From NCBI GenBank assembly GCA_028282905.1, contig JANQGW010000083.1, positions 1 through 57,614 of the forward strand: a stretch of 57,614 nt of DNA. The letters run 5' to 3'. The DNA comes from Sedimentisphaerales bacterium (GTDB lineage Bacteria > Planctomycetota > Phycisphaerae > Sedimentisphaerales > Anaerohalosphaeraceae). Of this stretch, positions 25,894-32,330 are shown in pieces. Each line of letters begins with the position of its first letter. Position 1 is the first letter of the stretch. The notes under the pieces were generated by a model, which worked only from the letters and a program-made list of their open reading frames with translations, searched no databases and had not been told where the DNA came from. The position numbers and the translations under genes are program-made.

Positions 25894-26366
25894 TAAACCC
25901 TCATGCCGCTGATAACGGTGTTGAAAACAATTTTACCATCGACAACGCCCTGAACCGAGGCGGAAAACTGACGGCTGCGAACCTTGTCAATATGCCCCAT
26001 CAGGTACAGACGCGAACCGGGCAGGACCGTCCCACGGAACTTGGTGTTACCGATTCCGGAAAATCCGATAAAGCCTTCCAGACCGTAAATTTTCTTCATG
26101 AAGAAGCTGCACAATTGGGCGGCCGCTTCCACCATAATCACGCCCGGCATAATCGGCCGGCCCGGAATATGCCCGCGGATCCAGAACTCATTGTCGGTGA
26201 CATCTTTGTAGCCGAGACACTTCATTTCATCCAGACTGTGCCAGACAATAGCGTCCAGTTGCTGCATTTCAAACGATTGCGGATTGACTTCCAGAATCGC
26301 CTTTTGGTCAAACGCGACATGGTCCAAATCCAACTTCTCTAAATCAATAATAAAATCTGCGGGCAT
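25893..26366 (-). CDS. FabZ-like beta-hydroxyacyl-ACP dehydratase (hot-dog fold)
   Basis: 157 residues. The signature of FabZ/FabA-like dehydratases is intact: 'RGHIPGRPIMPGVIMVEAAAQL' region, with the catalytic His in GHIPG and the Glu in MVEAAAQ. A central helix is followed by 'NTKFRGTVLPGSRLYL', also typical of FabZ. Relative to standard FabZ (about 145 residues) it has a slightly longer N-terminus ('DLDHVAFDQKAILEVNP'). It could serve fatty-acid or lipid-A acyl-chain synthesis, or a specialised lipid. It is translationally coupled (TAATG) to the UvrC-like gene downstream, an unexpected partner. Confidence 0.88.
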   Translation of the reverse strand: MPADFIIDLEKLDLDHVAFDQKAILEVNPQSFEMQQLDAIVWHSLDEMKCLGYKDVTDNEFWIRGHIPGRPIMPGVIMVEAAAQLCSFFMKKIYGLEGFIGFSGIGNTKFRGTVLPGSRLYLMGHIDKVRSRQFSASVQGVVDGKIVFNTVISGMRV

Positions 26367-26402
26367 CGAATCCTCTGCTTACTAAAAATTGCCATGATAC
26401 TC

Positions 26403-26453
26403 AGACAACAGATACAGAATCGGCCCCTCACAGGAGCGGCCGATTTGTTGTCT
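26403..26453 (-). terminator. Large two-part hairpin after the mini-histone gene
   Basis: An inner stem AATCGGCC/GGCCGATT (26418-26425, 26438-26445) stacks on an outer stem AGACAACA/TGTTGTCT (26403-26410, 26446-26453) with a 7-base bulge on one side. On the minus strand it lies 32 bases after the stop of the Hc1-like gene and is followed by a moderately T-rich stretch. Confidence 0.6.
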
Positions 26454-26484
26454 TCAAAATTAAGTCGTCACTCAAAAAGAGTGA

Positions 26485-26658
26485 TTAGTCTTCAGCGCGA
26501 AGTTCCAGCACTTTGTTGCGCACACTCTGTGCGGCCTGCTTGATCGTCTGCATCTGCTTACGAACGCGTGTGCCGGCTGCCTTGTTTCCGCCTTCCGCCT
26601 TGTTAATATCGGTTTCAATTTCTGCGACCAGTTGTTTCAGTTCTTCGTATTCCTGCAT
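26485..26658 (-). CDS. Hc1-like bacterial mini-histone
   Basis: 57 residues from ATG 26658, which has AGGAGG about 10 bases upstream; the longer reading from 26685 would contain that ribosome site. The sequence (MQEYEELKQLVAEIE, then 'NKAEGGNKAAGTRVRKQMQ' and 'IKQAAQSVRNKVLELR') matches the N-terminal helical part of Chlamydia Hc1 and the short Hc1-family proteins of planctomycetes. It is helical, with basic residues clustered in the middle. It lacks the long Lys/Ala-rich tail of true Hc1. A role in binding DNA and shaping the nucleoid is inferred from the family. It stands 91 bases from the flavodoxin gene, so it probably has its own promoter. Confidence 0.75.
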   Translation of the reverse strand: MQEYEELKQLVAEIETDINKAEGGNKAAGTRVRKQMQTIKQAAQSVRNKVLELRAED

Positions 26659-26749
26659 CTCTAAGATACCTCCTAAGGTAAACAAAAATAATGTTTTTTT
26701 ACAGTCGGCCTTGTTTCAGCCGGCTTACAGATTCAATTTAACATCAGCA

Positions 26750-27226
26750 TTAACCAAACAACCTTTTCGTCAATGCTGCAATACGCTGTCCTCGCCGGGT
26801 GCATTGATTAAGAACCCGTTCATCGGGCTTGCCGATGGAAACCGGGCCATAGTGGTCACCCTGCGGGTCACCCTGTATAACCATACCATGAATCAGCATC
26901 ATATTGTTGATTTCACAGATGGTCGTTTCGTTGCCGCCGCCGGTATTGGCAGAACTGCTAAATGCGGCACCAACTTTGCCGTCGAGTTTCCCGTGTTTAC
27001 TGACGGACTCGTCGAATAGCTTGGCGATTGGAGCAGAAGCCCGGCCGTAATAAGTGGGAGAACCGACGACAATCGCGTCAACGTCAAGCAATTCGGCCAC
27101 TTTGACATCTTCGACGCTTTTGCATTTGGTCGGAAGGCCGGCTTTTTCCATGGCCTCGGCGATCGTCTGTGCCATGGCTTTGGTATTGCCGCTTCTGGAA
27201 TAGTAAATCACCAGTCCTTTGGCCAC
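26750..27226 (-). CDS. Flavodoxin-like/WrbA-type FMN protein
   Basis: 158 residues from GTG 27226, with AGGGA 6 bases upstream. The FMN phosphate loop is clear ('YYSRSGNTKAMAQTIAEA', residues 9-26), followed by 'DAIVVGSPTYYG' and 'GAAFSSSANTGGGNETT', the two further flavin-contact loops of the WrbA/NADPH:quinone oxidoreductase branch. The length is shorter than WrbA (about 200). It would carry out two-electron reduction of quinones or serve as an electron carrier; which one cannot be told. It follows the LolA-like gene with a one-base gap (TAACGTG), so they share an mRNA. Confidence 0.88.
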   Translation of the reverse strand: MAKGLVIYYSRSGNTKAMAQTIAEAMEKAGLPTKCKSVEDVKVAELLDVDAIVVGSPTYYGRASAPIAKLFDESVSKHGKLDGKVGAAFSSSANTGGGNETTICEINNMMLIHGMVIQGDPQGDHYGPVSIGKPDERVLNQCTRRGQRIAALTKRLFG

Positions 27227-27227
27227 G

Positions 27228-28064
27228 TTAGTTCCCTTTCGTCGTAGGTTTCTGCTTCAATGGTTCTATATTCTTACTGAAATGAGCGGGGGTTTCAATA
27301 GTAAAAACGGCCTTTTTCAAGTTTTTATTGATTTTCGTGCCCAAAAAGCGGATATCGTTCACATCGTCCTGAGTTTTGTAGGCTTTGATGCGAGACGGCA
27401 AAAAAGTGCTGCTGTCGATCCAGAAGTCTATTTTTTTGTACTCATCGCTGAATTTCGAGTCTTTTTTGACCGTTAACAGCAGTTGAATCGGCGAATTTGG
27501 GTCGTCAGAGGCGTTTTCAACTAATTTGATATCAAAATCCTTTTGCAGGGTTTCCACGCCGGAAAAGCCGATCAGCGGAAACTGGCGGTTGATCAGCTCA
27601 AAAACACCAACCGGTTTATCTGTGGGGGCTTGCTGGTACTCATCGATTTGTTTGAGCTTATAATCGACTTTTGTGAACCAGACACCGTCAAATTTGTAGT
27701 CTTCGACGCGTTTTTCTTCGTCAAAATCGTCCTGTTTGAGCGTTTCAAAGCGAATTCGCAACAGAGACGGTTTGCCTTTCTGGTAATAGAGCTTGCCGGT
27801 TCGCAGGGTTCTGGAGTCGATCAAGTCCGGATCCTGGATGAATAAATAAGAAATATCAGATTCACAGGTTTTGAGTTTTTCAGTGGCTTTTTTGATGTTT
27901 TCAAAGATTGTGGCCAGTTTATCGTCTTTAGGACAGGTCTCCGGGGTTGCCTTTGTGCCGGCGTCTTCTTTTTCCTTGGGCGGGCAGCATCCGGCGGCCA
28001 AAACACTACTCTGGCTGAAAAAAACACACAGGATGGCTGTGATTAGAATATAATTGCGTTTCAT
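27228..28064 (-). CDS. LolA-like outer-membrane lipoprotein carrier family protein
   Basis: 278 residues with a signal peptide (MKRNYILITAILCVFFSQSSVLA) and a mature start rich in Cys and charged residues ('GCCPPKEKED'). The remainder has the half-barrel pattern of LolA-like proteins: 'FENIKKATEKLKTCESDISYLF', then successive amphipathic strands such as 'RTGKLYYQKGKPSLLRIRFET' and 'KIDFWIDSSTFLPSRIKAY', the last being the most conserved part of the family. It would act in the periplasm as a lipid or lipoprotein carrier. It overlaps the HAD gene by four bases (ATGA), indicating translational coupling. Confidence 0.8.
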   Translation of the reverse strand: MKRNYILITAILCVFFSQSSVLAAGCCPPKEKEDAGTKATPETCPKDDKLATIFENIKKATEKLKTCESDISYLFIQDPDLIDSRTLRTGKLYYQKGKPSLLRIRFETLKQDDFDEEKRVEDYKFDGVWFTKVDYKLKQIDEYQQAPTDKPVGVFELINRQFPLIGFSGVETLQKDFDIKLVENASDDPNSPIQLLLTVKKDSKFSDEYKKIDFWIDSSTFLPSRIKAYKTQDDVNDIRFLGTKINKNLKKAVFTIETPAHFSKNIEPLKQKPTTKGN

Positions 28065-28672
28065 GATGACTCCTTTATTGAATCCGTTTCAATTTCCTGA
28101 ATAATATCAAAGATCTCGTTCAAATGGCCAATGGCATAGTCGGCAAAGGATGCGAACTCATCGGCTTTCGGGTGCGTTTTCAGCAGTACCGCAATCGCCC
28201 CGGCATCAGTCGCCGCCAGCAAGTCATGCAGAAAATCGCCCACCACAAGTGTATTTCCCGGCGAAACGCCAAAAGTGTCACACAATTTCTTAACACCAAA
28301 GCCGTCCGGTTTGGCCGGCCCGCTGTGACGGTCCAGCATCGCGTCAAATTCCAGTCCGTGCGTTTCAGCCACCAGACGCGCGTTTTCCATCGTATTTCGC
28401 GTTAACAGCCCAATCGGAAGCTCCATCGCTTTCAGCTTTGCCATAACTTCGCCCGCTCCATCATTTAGACGTGAGTTTTGGGCGGCATATTGCTCATGAT
28501 TGAAAAGAATTTGATGTGCCTGCTGCTGCCGTTCGGGCGTCATCTTGGCGATTTCCCCCAAAATGTCTGCTTTAGGGCATGTAATTCCCATTTCCGCACG
28601 AATTTGGGCAAAATCCAGCAGCGGTTCGGTTAATGTACCGTCCAAATCAAATATCACCGCTTCAATGCTCAT
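28061..28672 (-). CDS. HAD-superfamily phosphatase
   Basis: 203 residues. Motif I is DLDGT with nucleophile Asp9 and acid Asp11, motif II is 'LLTRN' with Thr, motif III Lys is in 'GPAKPDG', and motif IV is 'LVVGDFLHD'. A helical cap sits between residues 15 and 85, as in the subclass that includes phosphoglycolate phosphatase. The substrate is not evident. Both ends overlap neighbours by four bases (ATGA), placing it in the middle of the LysR-HAD-LolA-flavodoxin cluster. Confidence 0.85.
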   Translation of the reverse strand: MSIEAVIFDLDGTLTEPLLDFAQIRAEMGITCPKADILGEIAKMTPERQQQAHQILFNHEQYAAQNSRLNDGAGEVMAKLKAMELPIGLLTRNTMENARLVAETHGLEFDAMLDRHSGPAKPDGFGVKKLCDTFGVSPGNTLVVGDFLHDLLAATDAGAIAVLLKTHPKADEFASFADYAIGHLNEIFDIIQEIETDSIKESS

Positions 28673-29559
28673 GTGTCCAGATCCGCTCCTTTTCGCAGCA
28701 GCTCCACCAAATATTGGGCTGCCTTGTTGAGCTGGCGGTCCTTACGGACAATGATGCCGGTGGGGCGGAAAAAGCGTTCATTCGTAAAAGAAACCGCTTT
28801 CAGGCTGCCGCTGGCCAGTTCCGTCTGCACACTGGAAACCGGCAGGATACTGATGCCGGAGTTGATTTCGATGGCCCGCTTGATGGTTTCGATGTTGTCA
28901 AACTCCATGGCAACATGCACTGCCACACCAAATCGTTTCAAAATATTGTCAATATGCTGGCGGGTCGGGACATTTTCCGCAAAGGCAATAAAACGCTCGC
29001 CTTGCAGATGATGGATGTCGATTTCTTCGGAAAGACTGAACGGGTGGTCCGGTGAACACACCATTGCTAATGTCTCATTTTCAAAGTCATAAACGACGAT
29101 ATTGCGCTCACGTTTCGGCATGGCGATAACGCCGATATCGACACTGCCTTTCAGCAGACGGGCATAAATCTCCTTGGCATCGAGGTATTCAATGCACAGG
29201 TTGACTTCCGGGTAAATCGACATAAACCGTTTAACATAGGACTGCAGCGTGTGCATCCCGATGCTGAAAATCGACGCTAAACTGATTTTACAGCTTGTTT
29301 TAGAAAGGGCTGCCAACTCATTCTGGAGTTGGTGGTACCGTTCAAGCATCTCCTTACAGGCCCGGTAAAAGGTCTGACCAGCGTCGGTCAGTTCCAGTGG
29401 CCGCTTTTTGCGGTTAATCAACTGGACCTTGTGAGCCGTTTCCAATTGGGCCAATTGCTGGGACACTGCCGATTGGCTGATGCCGTGCAGGTCTGCAGTG
29501 CGGGAAAAGTTCTTCAATTCCACCAAATCACAGAAAATCTTGGCGCTGTCCAGGTTCAT
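28669..29559 (-). CDS. LysR-family transcriptional regulator
   Basis: 296 residues from ATG 29559, chosen because AAGGGA lies 7 bases upstream; ATGs at 29565 and 29580 lack such spacing. The N-terminal helix-turn-helix is clear ('FCDLVELKNFSRTADLHGI', 'SQSAVSQQLAQLE', residues 8-40), then the linker helix and a two-lobed effector-binding domain ('SIFSIGMHTLQSYVKRF', 'VDIGVIAMPKRERNI', 'ISILPVSSVQTEL'). It is divergent from the glutamate synthase gene with two TAT-N11-ATA boxes between, recalling the gltC-gltAB layout of Bacillus. The effector is unknown. It overlaps the HAD gene by four bases. Confidence 0.9.
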   Translation of the reverse strand: MNLDSAKIFCDLVELKNFSRTADLHGISQSAVSQQLAQLETAHKVQLINRKKRPLELTDAGQTFYRACKEMLERYHQLQNELAALSKTSCKISLASIFSIGMHTLQSYVKRFMSIYPEVNLCIEYLDAKEIYARLLKGSVDIGVIAMPKRERNIVVYDFENETLAMVCSPDHPFSLSEEIDIHHLQGERFIAFAENVPTRQHIDNILKRFGVAVHVAMEFDNIETIKRAIEINSGISILPVSSVQTELASGSLKAVSFTNERFFRPTGIIVRKDRQLNKAAQYLVELLRKGADLDT

Positions 29560-29571
29560 AGGCATTTCCCT

Positions 29572-29588
29572 TATAAGCAATACTGATA
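29572..29588. promoter_or_regulatory. LysR box 1 (TAT-N11-ATA)
   Basis: TAT-AAGCAATACTG-ATA fits the T-N11-A dyad of LysR-type sites. It sits 12 bases upstream of the LysR start codon, consistent with autoregulation. It shares TTATAAGCAA and TGATA with box 2, 64 bases away. Confidence 0.6.
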
Positions 29589-29635
29589 TTTACTATCGCG
29601 ATTTATTATTGGCATTTAGTTTAATTGAACTTTAT

Positions 29636-29652
29636 TATAAGCAAGATTGATA
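29636..29652. promoter_or_regulatory. LysR box 2 (TAT-N11-ATA)
   Basis: TAT-AAGCAAGATTG-ATA. Its centre is about 69 bases before the predicted start of transcription of the glutamate synthase gene, close to the -65 position usual for LysR activator sites. Confidence 0.6.
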
Positions 29653-29677
29653 GGAAGTAAAAGTTTCTTTTGGAGAA

Positions 29678-29706
29678 TTGACGCAGGGAAAGGCGATAAA
29701 TAATCT
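29678..29706 (+). promoter_or_regulatory. Sigma-70-like promoter for the glutamate synthase gene
   Basis: TTGACG (29678-29683), a 17-base spacer, then TAATCT (29701-29706). Predicted start near 29713 and a leader of about 120 bases. An inverted repeat AGGGAAAG/CTTTCCCT (29685-29692, 29717-29724) overlaps the spacer and start region. Confidence 0.5.
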
Positions 29707-29835
29707 CGAAATTTTGCTTTCCCTTGTCTTAAATCACCTCATCAGTCACCGTGCCGGAGTTTGAACGCCCGAAGAACCGTTTAGATGTTCGGTAGAAGAC
29801 ACCAAAAACATTATTACAATTTTAGGAGAGATGTC

Positions 29836-31476
29836 ATGTTAAGTTGGACCAAAAACAATGATGCGCTCGGGACCGTCAACAGGGGTGTTCCCTGTGAATC
29901 CGGCCTGTGTACGCTGTGCCTGTCGGGTTGTAAGGGCAAATGCGAGACCTGGATGTCTTCGCTCGTCGGTCGTAAACTGCTGTACCCGCGTGAATTTGGA
30001 AGCTGCACCTCCGGTTCATCAAATGTTACCAGCGTAGGCGTTGGCTACCACGCAATGCGAATCCAGGGCTATGCGTATGGTTCCAAGGGACTGGATGCGG
30101 GCCTGACCAAAGACCCGGATGACTGCGTATTTCCGAATGTGAACATCGAAACCTCGTTCGGTAACGAAATGAGCACCAAGTGCCGCGTTCCGATGATGAC
30201 CGGTGCTTTGGGTTCGACTTTCATTGCCGCCAAGTACTGGGATTCGTTTGCGATTGGTTCCGCTCTCTGTGGTATCCCCATTGTGTGTGGCGAAAATGTT
30301 GTCGGTGTTGACCGCATGAGTAAGCTCGATAAGGACGGCATCAAGTCGTCGCCGGAGATGGACCGCCGTGTCGGCACGTTCCTGCGTTACTATGACGGCT
30401 ACGGTGCGATCATCGTACAGATGAACGTCGAAGATACCCGCAATGGTGTCGCTGAGTACCTGATCGACCGTTTCGGTGACAAGGTGATTATCGAGTTGAA
30501 ATGGGGTCAGGGTGCCAAGGATATCGGCGGCGAAATCCAGGTGAAGGATATCGAATACGCCAAGTTCCTCAAAGATCGCGGCTATGTCGTGGACCCGAAT
30601 CCGTATGATCCGATTGCACAGGAATCCTACGCTGATGGCAGCCTGAAAGCCTTTGCCCGTCACAGTCGTCTGGGTGGAACTGACATTGACACGGTTGACG
30701 GCGTTCGTGAAGCGTTCATGGGCGAAGTTGCTCGCCTGCGTAAGCTCGGTTTCAAACGCATTACCCTCAAGACCGGTGCCTACGGCATGGAAGCACTGGC
30801 GATGGCTATTCGTTTTGCCGCCGATGCCAAACTGGACCTGCTGACTATCGACGGTTCCGGCGGCGGTACCGGTATGAGCCCGTGGAACATGATGGAACAC
30901 TGGGGTGTTCCGTCGCTGTCTCTGCATGCCAAGACCTATGAATACTGCAAGATGCTGGAAGCCAAGGGCATTAAGGTTCCGGATATCTCACTGGCCGGCG
31001 GTTTTGCTCGCGAAGACCATATCTTCAAGGCAATGGCTCTGTGTGCACCTTACACCAAGCTGGTCTGCATGGGTCGCGCTCCGATGATTCCGGGTTACCT
31101 CGGCAGCAACATCGAAGGTGTCTTCCATCCGGAACGCCGCGAACAGCTCAACGGCAACTGGGATGAACTGCCCGCAACTGTGAAAGCACAGGGTAAGACG
31201 CCGGAAGAAATCTTTGCTGGTTGGGAAATCGTCAAGGACAAGGTCGGTGCCGACGAAATGAAGCACATTCCGTACGGTGCGATTGCCATGGTTGGCTATG
31301 CCGATAAGCTCTCCTGTGGCCTGCAGCAGTTCATGGCCGGTGCCCGTAAGTTTAACCTGTCGGAGGTTACGCGTGACGACCTGATGGCCGCCAATCGTGA
31401 AACCGCAGAAGAAACCGGCATCGCTTACATGACCGATTCGCTGGACGAAAGCGCCAAAGCCATCATCAACGGCTAA
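29836..31476 (+). CDS. FMN-dependent glutamate synthase-like protein (GOGAT central/FMN domain type)
   Basis: 546 residues from ATG 29836 with AGGAGA upstream. The N-terminus carries a Cys cluster (CESGLCTLCLSGCKGKC, residues 19-35), which could hold an iron-sulphur cluster. The rest is the glutamate synthase FMN domain: 'GKVIIELKWGQGAKDIGGEI'-type and 'LDLLTIDGSGGGTGMSPW' phosphate-binding loops, then 'VPDISLAGGFAREDHIFKAM'. It has no amidotransferase domain, so it resembles the archaeal-type standalone synthase or a related amine-transferring enzyme. Preceded by two LysR boxes and followed by a strong terminator, it forms a one-gene transcript. Conversion of 2-oxoglutarate and ammonia or glutamine is inferred. 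Confidence 0.85.
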   Translation: MLSWTKNNDALGTVNRGVPCESGLCTLCLSGCKGKCETWMSSLVGRKLLYPREFGSCTSGSSNVTSVGVGYHAMRIQGYAYGSKGLDAGLTKDPDDCVFPNVNIETSFGNEMSTKCRVPMMTGALGSTFIAAKYWDSFAIGSALCGIPIVCGENVVGVDRMSKLDKDGIKSSPEMDRRVGTFLRYYDGYGAIIVQMNVEDTRNGVAEYLIDRFGDKVIIELKWGQGAKDIGGEIQVKDIEYAKFLKDRGYVVDPNPYDPIAQESYADGSLKAFARHSRLGGTDIDTVDGVREAFMGEVARLRKLGFKRITLKTGAYGMEALAMAIRFAADAKLDLLTIDGSGGGTGMSPWNMMEHWGVPSLSLHAKTYEYCKMLEAKGIKVPDISLAGGFAREDHIFKAMALCAPYTKLVCMGRAPMIPGYLGSNIEGVFHPERREQLNGNWDELPATVKAQGKTPEEIFAGWEIVKDKVGADEMKHIPYGAIAMVGYADKLSCGLQQFMAGARKFNLSEVTRDDLMAANRETAEETGIAYMTDSLDESAKAIING

Positions 31477-31499
31477 AATTTGGCATTGAAGTAGAAAAC

Positions 31500-31534
31500 A
31501 AGGCTCTTCTCTTTAACAGGGAAGGGCCTTTTTT
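31500..31534 (+). terminator. Intrinsic terminator of the glutamate synthase gene
   Basis: AAGGCTCTTC (31500-31509) pairs with GAAGGGCCTT (31521-31530) through one G-T wobble, with an 11-base loop, followed by a six-T run at 31529-31534. Confidence 0.85.
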
Positions 31535-31535
31535 G

Positions 31536-31563
31536 TTGTATTTGCCTGCCAAATCCGTACAAT
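31536..31563 (+). promoter_or_regulatory. Possible promoter for the uracil-DNA glycosylase gene
   Basis: TTGTAT (31536-31541), a 16-base spacer and TACAAT (31558-31563). It starts inside the terminator's T-run and its -10 box overlaps the first ATG, which favours the second ATG (31574) as start with almost no leader. Confidence 0.35.
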
Positions 31564-31573
31564 GCGTTCTATC

Positions 31574-32311
31574 ATGGAAAAACAGGCCAATCTCAATAAA
31601 ATACTGAAACAGCACCTGGAACTGGAGGCGTTTTTTGCCGGTGACTTTACGGTCAAGGGGAAGATCGAACCCATTGCCGCCGCTGTGACTGAACCCACGA
31701 CTCAGCAGGAGCCGGCAGATATGAACACACTGGACGCCATCGCCAAAAAGGTCAAAGGCTGTAAGAAATGCGAAATCGGGACCACCCGCACAAATGCCGT
31801 CCCTGGCCAGGGTAATCCCAAGGCACGCCTGATGTTTGTGGGCGAAGCGCCCGGTGCTGACGAGGACCAGAAAGGACTGGCGTTTGTCGGCAGGGCGGGC
31901 AAGCTGTTGACGCAGATTATCGAGGCGATGGGCCTGACCCGAGACGAGGTCTTCATCGGCAATATTCTCAAATGTCGCCCTCCGGGAAACCGCGATCCCA
32001 AGCCGGATGAAATCGCCAATTGCTGGCCGTATTTAAAAAAACAGCTTGAAATCATGCAGCCGGAAATTATCGTTGCCCTTGGCGCCCACGCCGCGCGCAC
32101 ACTGCTGGACACCAAGCAGCCCATCGGCAAACTCCGCGGTTATTTCCACGAATACCACTACTCTGACGAAGTCCCCCCGGCCAAACTTATGCCGACCTAC
32201 CACCCGGCCTACCTGCTGCGAAACTACTCCACGGACAACCGACGTCGTGTCTGGGAAGACATGCAGAAAGTCCTGAAAGAACTCGGCCTTCCTATTCCGA
32301 AAAAGAAATAA
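31574..32311 (+). CDS. Family 4 uracil-DNA glycosylase
   Basis: 245 residues from ATG 31574; ATG 31562, in the same frame, is the longer alternative. Motif 1 is 'GEAPGADEDQKGLAFVGRAG' and the catalytic-site motif 2 is 'PTYHPAYLLRN'. The four Cys ligands of the iron-sulphur cluster are present: 'CKKC' near the domain start and C-x15-C in 'CRPPGNRDP...NCWPYL'. It removes uracil from DNA in base excision repair. The N-terminal 55 residues are a low-conservation extension found in many family 4 enzymes. It stands alone, before the GH110 gene. Confidence 0.92.
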   Translation: MEKQANLNKILKQHLELEAFFAGDFTVKGKIEPIAAAVTEPTTQQEPADMNTLDAIAKKVKGCKKCEIGTTRTNAVPGQGNPKARLMFVGEAPGADEDQKGLAFVGRAGKLLTQIIEAMGLTRDEVFIGNILKCRPPGNRDPKPDEIANCWPYLKKQLEIMQPEIIVALGAHAARTLLDTKQPIGKLRGYFHEYHYSDEVPPAKLMPTYHPAYLLRNYSTDNRRRVWEDMQKVLKELGLPIPKKK

Positions 32312-32330
32312 TTACAATGAGGAGAATACC

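Noticed and set aside
29700-29835. Glutamine riboswitch before glutamate synthase
   Set aside because: CGCCCGAAGAACCG recalls its 3' part only; the other conserved boxes are missing.
30019-30927. 302-codon minus-strand frame
   Set aside because: Antisense to the glutamate synthase gene; no ribosome site and no family resemblance.
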